Below are positions 14,821 to 21,320 of a stretch of 25,760 bases of DNA, one piece after another. The notes under the pieces were generated by a model that did no database searches, had not been told where the DNA came from, and saw only the letters and a list, made by a program, of their open reading frames with translations. A program made the translations under genes and the position numbers. Source of the DNA: RGIG6353 sp045653035 (GTDB lineage Bacteria > Bacillota > Clostridia > Oscillospirales > SIG627); the NCBI GenBank assembly GCA_045653035.1, contig JAZOLO010000015.1:1-25760 (forward strand). Reading direction: 5' to 3'. How positions within the stretch are numbered: position 1 is the stretch's first letter; every line of letters begins with the position of its first letter.

Positions 14821-15374
14821 TATATTTCCATAACCTCTTTGGTCTTAGCTGCGACAAGAGCATCTATGTTCTTGATGTACTTGTCTGTCAGGTCCTGAGC
14901 GTCCTTTTCACCTGACTTCACTTCGTCCTCTGTGAGATTTCCTGCTTTCTTTTCGTTTTTGAGGAAGTCGTTTGCATCACGGCGGATGTTACGTACTGCA
15001 ACCTTTGCGTCCTCACCGTACTTTGCAACCTGCTTTGAAACCTCACGTCTTCTTTCCTCTGTAAGAGAGGGGAAGGTGAGGCGGATAACCTTACCGTCAT
15101 TCTGAGGTGTTATACCAAGGTCGGAGGCAAGAATTGCCTTTTCAATTTCCTTAACGGTACTAGCATCCCAGGGGGTGATAACGAGCGTTCTTGCATCGGA
15201 GGTGGCAATCTGTGCAATCTGATTTATGGGAGTGGGTGAGCCGTAGTAGTCAACGTTTATTTTGTCGAGAACCGTAGCCGACGCTCTGCCTACTCTTATC
15301 CCCTTAAACTCTGTTTCAAGAGCTGTACAGGATTTTTGCATTTTAGCTTCAAATTCATTAAGGTTTGCTTTCAT
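14820..15374 (-). CDS. frr: Ribosome recycling factor
   Basis: RRF splits post-termination ribosomes together with EF-G. The 184-residue length is typical. The N-terminal helix contains the FEAKMQKSCTALETEFKGIR stretch, followed by the conserved GRASATVLDKINVDYYGSP, and later RREVSKQVAKYGEDAKVAVR in the long hinge helix. ATG at 15374 follows AAAGGAAC. It lies 23 bases after pyrH and overlaps uppS by one base. Confidence 0.98.
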   Translation of the reverse strand: MKANLNEFEAKMQKSCTALETEFKGIRVGRASATVLDKINVDYYGSPTPINQIAQIATSDARTLVITPWDASTVKEIEKAILASDLGITPQNDGKVIRLTFPSLTEERRREVSKQVAKYGEDAKVAVRNIRRDANDFLKNEKKAGNLTEDEVKSGEKDAQDLTDKYIKNIDALVAAKTKEVMEI

Positions 15375-15397
15375 CTTCTTGTTCCTTTCGATGTATG

Positions 15398-16150
15398 TTA
15401 GTTTATTTTTTCAACAGTTGTGCCCGTCGCACCGCCTGTTACTGCGGTGTAGATGTTCTCGGGATTGTCAAGTCCGAATAGAAGAAGAGGCATATCGTTT
15501 TCCATAGCGTAAGCTGTGGCGGTAGCGTCGATTACCCGAAGTCCCTTTGCAAGAATTTCGCTGTAGTCTATCTTCTCAATTCTCTCGGCGGTGGGGTCAA
15601 GCCTCGGGTCTGCCGTATAGATAGCGTCGATATTCTTTGCGAGCATTACAACGTCGGCATCAATTTCAACACCGCGAAGAACGGAGGTGGTGTCGGTGGT
15701 CATGTGGGATATACCCGTACCCCCTGCAAAAATAACAACGTTCTTCTTTTCAAGGTGTCTTACCGCCCTTGAAGGTATGTAGGCTTCGCAGAACTGGGGC
15801 ATTTCAACCGAGGACATAACTCTGGTCTTCACCCCGATGTTTTCAAGGCTTTCTGAAAGTGCAATGGAGTTTATAACCGTTGCAAGCATTCCCATGTGGT
15901 CGGCACGTGCACGGTTAAAGCCCTCGCCAAGCCTTCCGCCACGCCAGATGTTACCGCCTCCGAAGACGATACCAACCTCGATGCCGAGGTCTATAACTCG
16001 CTTAATTTCAACACATATTCTGTCGAGCTTTGCCCTGTCGATAACAGGTACGCTCTTAACCTTTCCCTCGGGCGTATACTCCGCAATATCGCTTCCGTAC
16101 ACCGCCTCACCCGAAAGCTTAATTAAAACTCTTTTATACTTCAAATCCAT
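15398..16150 (-). CDS. pyrH: UMP kinase
   Basis: PyrH phosphorylates UMP to UDP and feeds all pyrimidine nucleotides. The 250-residue amino-acid-kinase fold shows RVLIKLSGEAVYG (7-19), GIVFGGGNIWRGG (about 60-72), DHMGMLATVINS, and the nucleotide-binding ANIDAIYTADPR-like segment (here KNIDAIYTADPRLD). ATG at 16150 has a weak GGGGCTG upstream. It is the first gene of the operon that runs to polC. The genes rpsB and tsf, which normally precede it in Firmicutes, are not here; repeats and a RepA_N gene lie upstream instead. Confidence 0.97.
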   Translation of the reverse strand: MDLKYKRVLIKLSGEAVYGSDIAEYTPEGKVKSVPVIDRAKLDRICVEIKRVIDLGIEVGIVFGGGNIWRGGRLGEGFNRARADHMGMLATVINSIALSESLENIGVKTRVMSSVEMPQFCEAYIPSRAVRHLEKKNVVIFAGGTGISHMTTDTTSVLRGVEIDADVVMLAKNIDAIYTADPRLDPTAERIEKIDYSEILAKGLRVIDATATAYAMENDMPLLLFGLDNPENIYTAVTGGATGTTVEKIN

Positions 16151-16188
16151 TTTTTCAGCCCCACAACGTACTTATAATATTTTATATT

Positions 16189-16217
16189 ATTTTAACCTAA
16201 AAAATGTTATTTGTAAA
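16189..16217 (-). promoter_or_regulatory. Probable promoter of the pyrH-polC operon
   Basis: On the minus strand, TTTACA (16217-16212), a 17-base spacer and TAAAAT (16194-16189), about 40 bases before the pyrH start. The surrounding 16151-16330 is AT-rich and otherwise shows nothing I can name. Confidence 0.5.
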
Positions 16218-16330
16218 GGGGAAATATAAAATTTAATTGATAAAAAATCTATCGAAAGTGTTAAAGCATCAGCCTTAATATTATTTGATCTTACTTACTT
16301 AGTCTTATTATTTAGTTTTATTATTTAGTA

Positions 16331-16450
16331 GACTAAGTATTACTAGACTAAGTATTACTAGACTAAGTATTACTAGACTAAGTATTACTAGACTAAGTAT
16401 TACTAGACTAAGTATTATTATACTAAGTATTATTATACTAAGTATTATTA
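16331..16450. repeat. Eight tandem 15-bp repeats (iteron-like)
   Basis: The unit GACTAAGTATTACTA occurs five times exactly (16331-16405), then as GACTAAGTATTATTA (16406) and twice as TACTAAGTATTATTA (16421, 16436). No base is inserted or lost between units. The block ends three bases before the stop codon of the RepA_N gene on the opposite strand. Degenerate pieces (ACTTAGTCTTATTATTTAGT) continue on the pyrH side. Length, period and position recall replication iterons, but function is unproven. Confidence 0.9.
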
Positions 16451-16453
16451 GTA

Positions 16454-16804
16454 TTAAATTTTTTTATAGCCTCCAATGGCTATTTTGGGATAAATTACGT
16501 TATCTTGCTCCTCTCTTTCATGAAGCTCGATAAGTCCCGCAAGAACAAGCTCATTCAACCATTCTTCTATTCTTTCGGGGTAAGTACGCATAATCTTCGC
16601 CCCTCTTGACGGTGATAAATAAACGTACGTTCTGCCCTCCTTATCAACAAAGCCCTTGCTTTTCGACAGGTTTGCCATGTCCAGAATAAATCCATAAAGC
16701 ACAGCTGCATCGTTGGAAAGGTCGTTTAGTTCTTCCGTTTCGTAAATAAATTTTGGTAGTTTAAAAAATTTCACAGGATAGTTGTCATAATATACTAAAG
16801 CCAC
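16454..16804 (-). CDS. RepA_N-domain protein (plasmid replication initiator N-terminus)
   Basis: This 116-residue protein is essentially only the winged-helix N-terminal domain of RepA_N plasmid initiators, which bind iterons in the origin. The family pattern is clear: YPVKFFKLPKFIYE, then LSNDAAVLYGFILDMANLSK, then GFVDKEGRTYVYLS, and a final WLNELVLAGLIEL helix. Whole RepA_N initiators are two to three times longer, so the C-terminal part is missing or never existed. The start is GTG at 16804, because AAAGGAGGG lies seven bases upstream; the longer frame to 16861 has no such site. It is a single-gene unit with its own promoter. It could act as a regulator of plasmid origin or be a remnant of an integrated replicon. 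Confidence 0.8.
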   Translation of the reverse strand: MALVYYDNYPVKFFKLPKFIYETEELNDLSNDAAVLYGFILDMANLSKSKGFVDKEGRTYVYLSPSRGAKIMRTYPERIEEWLNELVLAGLIELHEREEQDNVIYPKIAIGGYKKI

Positions 16805-16826
16805 AATTATCCCTCCTTTCAAGCCT

Positions 16827-16855
16827 AGTATATCATGACATGGACTGCCATACAA
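16827..16855 (-). promoter_or_regulatory. Promoter of the RepA_N gene with direct repeats
   Basis: On the minus strand, TTGTAT (16855-16850), a 17-base spacer and TATACT (16832-16827). The octamer ATGACATG occurs at 16835-16842 and 16855-16862, 20 bp apart, over the promoter. This is a plausible site for autoregulation. Confidence 0.55.
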
Positions 16856-16879
16856 TGACATGTATATGACAACTTTTTT

Positions 16880-17008
16880 AAGCTGGATATTTTGGCTAAA
16901 ACCGAAAACTTTATAAATTAGAAATTATAAGTTAGAAATTAGAAATTTAGGTAAATTTTGCTTTAGCAAAATTATAATTGATTGTAATTTTGGCTAAAAC
17001 CGAAAATG
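16880..17008. repeat. GAAATTA-arm repeat element, copy R3
   Basis: Head AGCTGGATATTTTGGCTAAA, then ACCGAAAACTTTATAAA, a direct arm of ATTAGAA-type repeats, the hairpin AATTTTGC/GCAAAATT, and the linker ATAATTGATTGTAATTTTGG. Unlike R2 it ends in a second copy of GGCTAAAACCGAAAA instead of the inverted TTTCTCA arm. A small hairpin GTTTGC/GCAAAC follows at 17068-17084. Confidence 0.75.
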
Positions 17009-17086
17009 AAGGATTTTTTGATTTAACACAAATCGAGTTTTATAAATATAGTGCGAAGCAATATCACGTTTGCTGAAAGCAAACAT

Positions 17087-17113
17087 AAAAAGCACCGTTT
17101 TTACGGTGCTTTT
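17087..17113 (-). terminator. Terminator overlapping the end of the flavin reductase gene
   Basis: AAAAAGCACCGT (17087-17098) pairs with ACGGTGCTTTT (17103-17113) around a T4 loop. On the minus strand the last codons (Lys-Ala-Pro-stop) form one arm and a T run follows. It closes the yfmF-to-flavin-reductase gene run. Confidence 0.85.
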
Positions 17114-17601
17114 ACTACGTCTGTTATCTCGAACACATACTCTCTGTGGTAGTCGTCCGAGTAGTTTGAGTCGATCGTGTTATCCCAAAAATGTCTTGGG
17201 TCTATATCCGAATGATAGAGCTTTTTGCCGACTAACGTGATGGTTGCGTCATCAAAAACGAGTGCCCCGTTTTCGGTATGAAAGCCAAGCCCCGAGTTTT
17301 TCAGCTTGTCCTCGTCACGACCGCTTGTTCTTCCAAAGTAAGTGAGAGCTTTTTTTGCTGACTCACCAAAAAAGGAGAGAGTTGCAATATCTGTTTTTTC
17401 AAGAAGTCCGTAGGTGTGCCTTGTGGGTCTGACGTAAACCGTGAAAACGGGCTTGTTCCAAAGGACTCCCACCTGTCCCCAGCTTACTGTCATGGCGTTT
17501 TTTTCATCACCCGAAACAGCAGAGAGAAGTGCCCATTCTGAGCCGATTTTTGAAAAGGGGTTAAAGTCAAGCCCCGTTACTCTTTCATCTGTATAGTTCA
17601 T
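17101..17601 (-). CDS. Flavin reductase family protein
   Basis: This 166-residue cytosolic protein has the FMN-binding split-barrel of flavin reductases. Visible features are an N-terminal WALLSAV...NAMTVSWGQVGVLWNKP stretch typical of the FMN site, VYVRPTRHTYGLLEKT, and FGRTSGRDEDK in the lower half. Members reduce free flavin with NAD(P)H or act as flavoproteins of unknown role, so the substrate is not evident. ATG at 17601 follows AAAGGGTGA. It lies 40 bases after the kinase gene and ends inside the operon terminator. Confidence 0.88.
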   Translation of the reverse strand: MNYTDERVTGLDFNPFSKIGSEWALLSAVSGDEKNAMTVSWGQVGVLWNKPVFTVYVRPTRHTYGLLEKTDIATLSFFGESAKKALTYFGRTSGRDEDKLKNSGLGFHTENGALVFDDATITLVGKKLYHSDIDPRHFWDNTIDSNYSDDYHREYVFEITDVVKAP

Positions 17602-17641
17602 AATTTCACCCTTTCGTTTTCTTTAATACTATGTGAAATTT

Positions 17642-18472
17642 TCAAGAAAAATTCATAAGCAGGGGTAGCTTTTTCTCAAGAAGCACACCCTCACGGGAGG
17701 GATAGTCGTAGTCCATGGAGTATTTCATGACCTCGTAAACGAAGCTTGCAGAAAAGGAAACAGCCTCTGAAAGGCTCTTTTTCTTTAAAAGTGCACCAAG
17801 CATTACCGATGCGAATATATCACCCGTTCCGGGGTAGTGCTTTTCAAGGGAGGGGTTATTTACCTCTCCTACCGTTACGCCTCCGTCCTCGGTAAATACA
17901 CAGCCGATAGTGTCATCACTTTTTATTCCCGTAATTACCGCCTTTCCGTGTGAGAGCTTCGAGACACCCGAAATAAGCAACCTTATATCCTCTTTCGTAT
18001 AGATTTCCTTTGGCTCTTTTTCGAGAAGGAAAGAAGCTTCGGTGACGTTTGGTACGACAAGACTTGCATTACCAACGTATCTTCTCATTTCACGGCACAT
18101 ATCGTTTCCGAAGGTAGAGTAAAGCACGCTGTTGTCCCCCATTACGGGGTCGATAAGAATGGGTGCTTTTCCTTGAAGCTTTTCGGTGATTTTCAGCATT
18201 TTTTCTATCTGGGCGTGACTTCCGAGAAAGCCACTGTAAAAGGCATCAAATGACGTAACCTCCGAAAGATGATTAAAATATGCGATAATATCCTCCGTCA
18301 GGTCTTTGAAAGTAAAGCCCTCAAAGCCGTCGGTCTGTGTAGACAGCACCGCCGTAGGGAGAGGTACAGCCTGTGCACCCATTGCCGAAAGAATGGGCAG
18401 TACAACAGAAAGGGAGCATCTGCCAAGCCCCGACAGGTCGTGGGCGGCAAGTACCTTTTTTATAGGAGCCAT
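17642..18472 (-). CDS. Pyridoxal/pyridoxamine kinase-like protein
   Basis: This is a ribokinase-fold kinase of the PdxY/PdxK type, which phosphorylates B6 vitamers to make or salvage pyridoxal 5'-phosphate. It has KKVLAAHDLSGLGRCSL at the N-terminus (substrate and anion loop), AVLSTQTDGF, the LIDPVMGDN block, VVPNVTEASFL, and HYPGTGDIFAS, containing the catalytic Asp. I chose ATG at 18472, which puts the conserved KKVLAxHDLS at the start. A GTG at 18493 directly after the permease stop would add seven residues. It sits between an ArsP_2-type permease and a flavin reductase with very short gaps. Confidence 0.87.
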   Translation of the reverse strand: MAPIKKVLAAHDLSGLGRCSLSVVLPILSAMGAQAVPLPTAVLSTQTDGFEGFTFKDLTEDIIAYFNHLSEVTSFDAFYSGFLGSHAQIEKMLKITEKLQGKAPILIDPVMGDNSVLYSTFGNDMCREMRRYVGNASLVVPNVTEASFLLEKEPKEIYTKEDIRLLISGVSKLSHGKAVITGIKSDDTIGCVFTEDGGVTVGEVNNPSLEKHYPGTGDIFASVMLGALLKKKSLSEAVSFSASFVYEVMKYSMDYDYPSREGVLLEKKLPLLMNFS

Positions 18473-18493
18473 AGATTTACACTTACCTTTCAC

Positions 18494-19345
18494 TTAAATT
18501 AAAATATCCCATAAAACGCCCGTCACAACGCCAACGATGAGAAGGGAAAGAACGATTGTCAGATTTTCCCGTATATTCTTATTAGTTTTGAAAAGAACAA
18601 GAATACCAACGCCCGAACCCGTGAGAAGTCCCGACATGAGAGTGCCAAAAGATATAATGCCCTCAATATACATTTCGGTTATAATTACCGAGGAGGCACA
18701 GCCTGGGATAAGCCCGAAAAGGGCAGACAAAACGCTGGATAGAATTGGTGCGGAGGAGAGAACGGATGCAAGAACACCATCTCCTACAAAATCCATTACC
18801 GCCTCGAAAATAAAGAGCGTTACAAAAACAAAAAGCGAAACGCCCAGAGTATGATGAATGGCTGAGGGGAGAATACCCCTTTCGCAGTGACACCCTTCTT
18901 CATGGCAAAGGTGCCCTATAGACTCCTTCTTTTTGTCCCTTACAACAGAGGAATATATAAATCCGCAAAAACAGGCTACACCTGCCTTTAGAGCAAGGAT
19001 AATTCCGATTTCAGATACGGGCAGTCCGCTCGATATCATTATGGGGAGCATTTCGTCGGAGGTAGAAAGGAAGATTGCAAGGAGAGTGCCACCCCCTATA
19101 ACGCCCGTCCCGAAAAGTCCTGCCATTGCCGCTGAAAATCCGCATTGAGGCACAAGTCCGAGGAGTGCTCCCGTGACAGGTCCGTATTTTCCCGATTTCG
19201 ATATGAATTTGTTTAGCTTCTCTCCTGCCCTGTGCTCCAGCACTTCCATCAAAAGATAGGTGGCAAATAAGAAGGGCACAAGGGATAGTGTATCACGGAG
19301 CGTGTGAAGAAGTGCGTGATATAAAACGTGTAAAATTTCAGACAT
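18494..19345 (-). CDS. ArsP_2-type heavy-metal exporter / putative manganese transporter
   Basis: This is a 283-residue integral membrane protein with about eight to ten hydrophobic segments arranged as two similar halves. Each half contains a LVPQCGFSAAMAGL or LIPGCASSVIITEM motif with a conserved Pro-x-Cys. A loop near residues 145-157 (HLCHEEGCHCERG) is rich in His and Cys and suits metal binding. The family (annotated as arsenic efflux or putative manganese transporter) exports an unidentified metal or organic arsenical, and the substrate cannot be read here. ATG at 19345 is five bases after the folD stop with only a weak ribosome site, so coupling is likely. Confidence 0.82.
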   Translation of the reverse strand: MSEILHVLYHALLHTLRDTLSLVPFLFATYLLMEVLEHRAGEKLNKFISKSGKYGPVTGALLGLVPQCGFSAAMAGLFGTGVIGGGTLLAIFLSTSDEMLPIMISSGLPVSEIGIILALKAGVACFCGFIYSSVVRDKKKESIGHLCHEEGCHCERGILPSAIHHTLGVSLFVFVTLFIFEAVMDFVGDGVLASVLSSAPILSSVLSALFGLIPGCASSVIITEMYIEGIISFGTLMSGLLTGSGVGILVLFKTNKNIRENLTIVLSLLIVGVVTGVLWDILI

Positions 19346-19350
19346 ATTTT

Positions 19351-20202
19351 TTAAGTATTGTTCCTTCTCTTGTACGAGGTGAGAGTGTTTTTAAGAAGCT
19401 CGGTTATTGTCATAGGCCCGACACCGCCGGGTACGGGGGTAATGTAGGATGCTTTTTCACGAACGCCCTCGAAGTCAACGTCACCGCAGAGCTTGCCGTT
19501 TTCGTCTCTGTCCATTCCAACGTCGATAACAACGGCACCATCCTTTACCATATCAGCTGTAACGAATTTAGCCTTTCCTATTGCTACGACGAGAATGTCA
19601 GCTTCTCTTGTCACTTCGGGGAGGTTTTGAGTCTTGGAGTGGGTAACGGTGACCGTTGCGTTCTCCTGTAAAAGGAGAAGTGCCTGAGGCTTTCCTACAA
19701 TGTTGCTTCGTCCCACAACTACTGCACGCTTGCCCGAAACCTCAATATTATATTCACGAAGCAGCTCCATAACGCCCGCGGGGGTGCAGGGAAGAAAGTC
19801 GTAGTCGCCAACGGTTATTCTTCCGACGTTATGATAAGAGAAAGCGTCAACGTCCTTGGAGGAGTCGATTTTCTCGATTACTCTCTTTTCGTCAAGGTGG
19901 CGGGGGAGGGGAAGCTGAACGAGAATTCCGTCTATCTCGTCGTCGGTGTTGAGCTTCTCTACAAGGGCGATAAGCTCCTCTTCGGTAGTGCTCTCGGGGA
20001 GAGCGTACTCACGGGAGAGGAAGCCTACCTCCTCACAGCCCTTTTTCTTGTTTTGAACGTACACGTGCGAGGCAGGGTCGTCACCGACTATAACCACTGC
20101 AAGTCCGGGGCGTCTGGCGTCCTTGGGTAACGCATCAACCTCTGATTTTATTCTTTCTCTGACCTTCTGTGAGGTCATTTTTCCGTCAAGTATTATTGCC
20201 AT
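19351..20202 (-). CDS. folD: Bifunctional methylene-THF dehydrogenase/cyclohydrolase
   Basis: FolD interconverts 5,10-methylene-, methenyl- and 10-formyl-tetrahydrofolate for purine, thymidylate and formyl-Met synthesis. The 283-residue protein shows SHVYVQNKKKGCEEVG with the catalytic Lys (about 46-61), GILVQLPLPRHLD, PCTPAGVMELL, the NADP-binding VVVGRSNIVGKPQALLL, and PVPGGVGPMTITELL at the C-terminal end. ATG at 20202 follows AAAGGAG. The 120 bases to the upstream lgt gene are a repeat element. Confidence 0.98.
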   Translation of the reverse strand: MAIILDGKMTSQKVRERIKSEVDALPKDARRPGLAVVIVGDDPASHVYVQNKKKGCEEVGFLSREYALPESTTEEELIALVEKLNTDDEIDGILVQLPLPRHLDEKRVIEKIDSSKDVDAFSYHNVGRITVGDYDFLPCTPAGVMELLREYNIEVSGKRAVVVGRSNIVGKPQALLLLQENATVTVTHSKTQNLPEVTREADILVVAIGKAKFVTADMVKDGAVVIDVGMDRDENGKLCGDVDFEGVREKASYITPVPGGVGPMTITELLKNTLTSYKRRNNT

Positions 20203-20221
20203 ATATGTAACTCCTTTTTTG

Positions 20222-20340
20222 AATTAGAAATTAGAAGTTAGAAATTAGAAATTTAGGTAAATTTCCCATAGGGAAATTATAATTGATTGTAATTTTGGCA
20301 AAGCCAAAATATCCTTAATTTCTCATTTCTCATTTCTCAT
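20222..20340. repeat. GAAATTA-arm repeat element, copy R4 (lgt-folD gap)
   Basis: Direct arm ATTAGAA/GTTAGAA (four units from 20224), the hairpin AAATTTCCC/GGGAAATT, the linker ATAATTGATTGTAATTTTGG, the small stem TTTGGC/GCCAAA, and an inverted arm TTTCTCA repeated to 20340. The inverted arm overlaps the last five codons and stop of lgt. It is nearly identical to R5. Confidence 0.85.
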
Positions 20341-21153
20341 TATTTTTCTTTTCTTTGCAATAAGCATTGTCCCAAATACTACCGCCGACAGAAATCCCAC
20401 AAGGGCTGAAACACGAAGCCCCAGTATTTCAAGACTGTCGGTACGAAGAAGCTCAATAAATCCACGTCCCAGTCCGTACCAAGTAAGATAGAAAAGGGCT
20501 ATTTCGCCATCAAAGGACTTCTTTTTTCTCAAAACAAAATGAATGATAGAAAAGCCCACGAGATTCCAAAGGGACTCATAGAGGAATGTTGGGTGATACG
20601 TGAGGTTTAGCTCTTCGTTATAGGGAAAGTCTCCGATAACGGGGGCTATACCCATTCGCCAAGGAAGGTTTGTCACAGAGCCGTGAGCCTCCGCATTGAC
20701 GAAGTTGCCCCAACGTCCTACAATCTGTCCTATCATCACCGCAGGGGCAAGACAGTCGAGGAGAGTTGCGATTTTCAGCTTTGCGATTTTTGCGAAAATA
20801 AGACTTGTTACAGCACCGCCTATCACCGCACCGTAGATACCTATACCGCCCCGCCATATTGCAATAACGTCGATAAAGCTGTGGTAGTCGGGAGTTGGGT
20901 CGAAGATAACGTAGTAAAGACGTGCTGATATGATTGATACGGGTATTACGATAAGTATGAGATTGAAGAAGGTGTCCTCGTTGATTCCAGCCTTTTTTGC
21001 GGCATTCCATGCATAGAGGACTGCAAGTATAATACCCGTTGTAAGTATTACGCCGTACCACATAACGTCTCTGCCGAAAAGGTTGAAGGCTACGGGGTCG
21101 ACCTTGAAGGGCTCGATGCCGAGACCTGGGAAGGATATCCAGTGTGAAGACAT
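20323..21153 (-). CDS. lgt: Prolipoprotein diacylglyceryl transferase
   Basis: Lgt attaches diacylglycerol to the lipobox Cys of prelipoproteins in the membrane. The 276-residue protein has about seven membrane segments and the family signature GRWGNFVNAEAHG (about residues 146-158). The periplasm-side segment MWYGVILTTGI lies near the start and TFLYESLWN in the middle. ATG at 21153 follows AAAGGAG. The C-terminal residues MRNEK are encoded inside repeat R4, so the native end of the gene has been replaced or extended by the repeat. Confidence 0.96.
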   Translation of the reverse strand: MSSHWISFPGLGIEPFKVDPVAFNLFGRDVMWYGVILTTGIILAVLYAWNAAKKAGINEDTFFNLILIVIPVSIISARLYYVIFDPTPDYHSFIDVIAIWRGGIGIYGAVIGGAVTSLIFAKIAKLKIATLLDCLAPAVMIGQIVGRWGNFVNAEAHGSVTNLPWRMGIAPVIGDFPYNEELNLTYHPTFLYESLWNLVGFSIIHFVLRKKKSFDGEIALFYLTWYGLGRGFIELLRTDSLEILGLRVSALVGFLSAVVFGTMLIAKKRKIMRNEK

Positions 21154-21169
21154 ATAAAACTCCTTTTTT

Positions 21170-21320
21170 AATTAGAAATTAGAAGTTAGAAATTAGAAAT
21201 TTCGGAAAATTTCCCGTAGGGAAATTATAATTGACTGTAATTTTGGCAAAGCCAAAATATCCTTAATTTCTCATTTCTCATTTCTCATTTCTCATTTCTT
21301 ATTTCTCATTTCTCATTTCT
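21170..21320. repeat. GAAATTA-arm repeat element, copy R5 (yfmH-lgt gap)
   Basis: It has the same build as R4: direct arm of ATTAGAA/GTTAGAA, hairpin AAATTTCCC/GGGAAATT, linker ATAATTGACTGTAATTTTGG, stem TTTGGC/GCCAAA, and a longer inverted TTTCTCA arm (about seven units). That arm runs into the last codons of the yfmH-like gene. Confidence 0.85.

Noticed and set aside
16331..16450. CRISPR array or coding repeat
   Set aside because: The 15-bp units are directly adjacent with no spacers, and no convincing gene reads through them.
16805..16861. Longer start for the RepA_N gene at 16861
   Set aside because: The extra residues cover the promoter -10 and the AAAGGAGGG ribosome site, which point to GTG at 16804.
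20203..20322. Riboswitch upstream of folD
   Set aside because: The region is accounted for by repeat R4, and its sequence is shared with gaps before unrelated genes.
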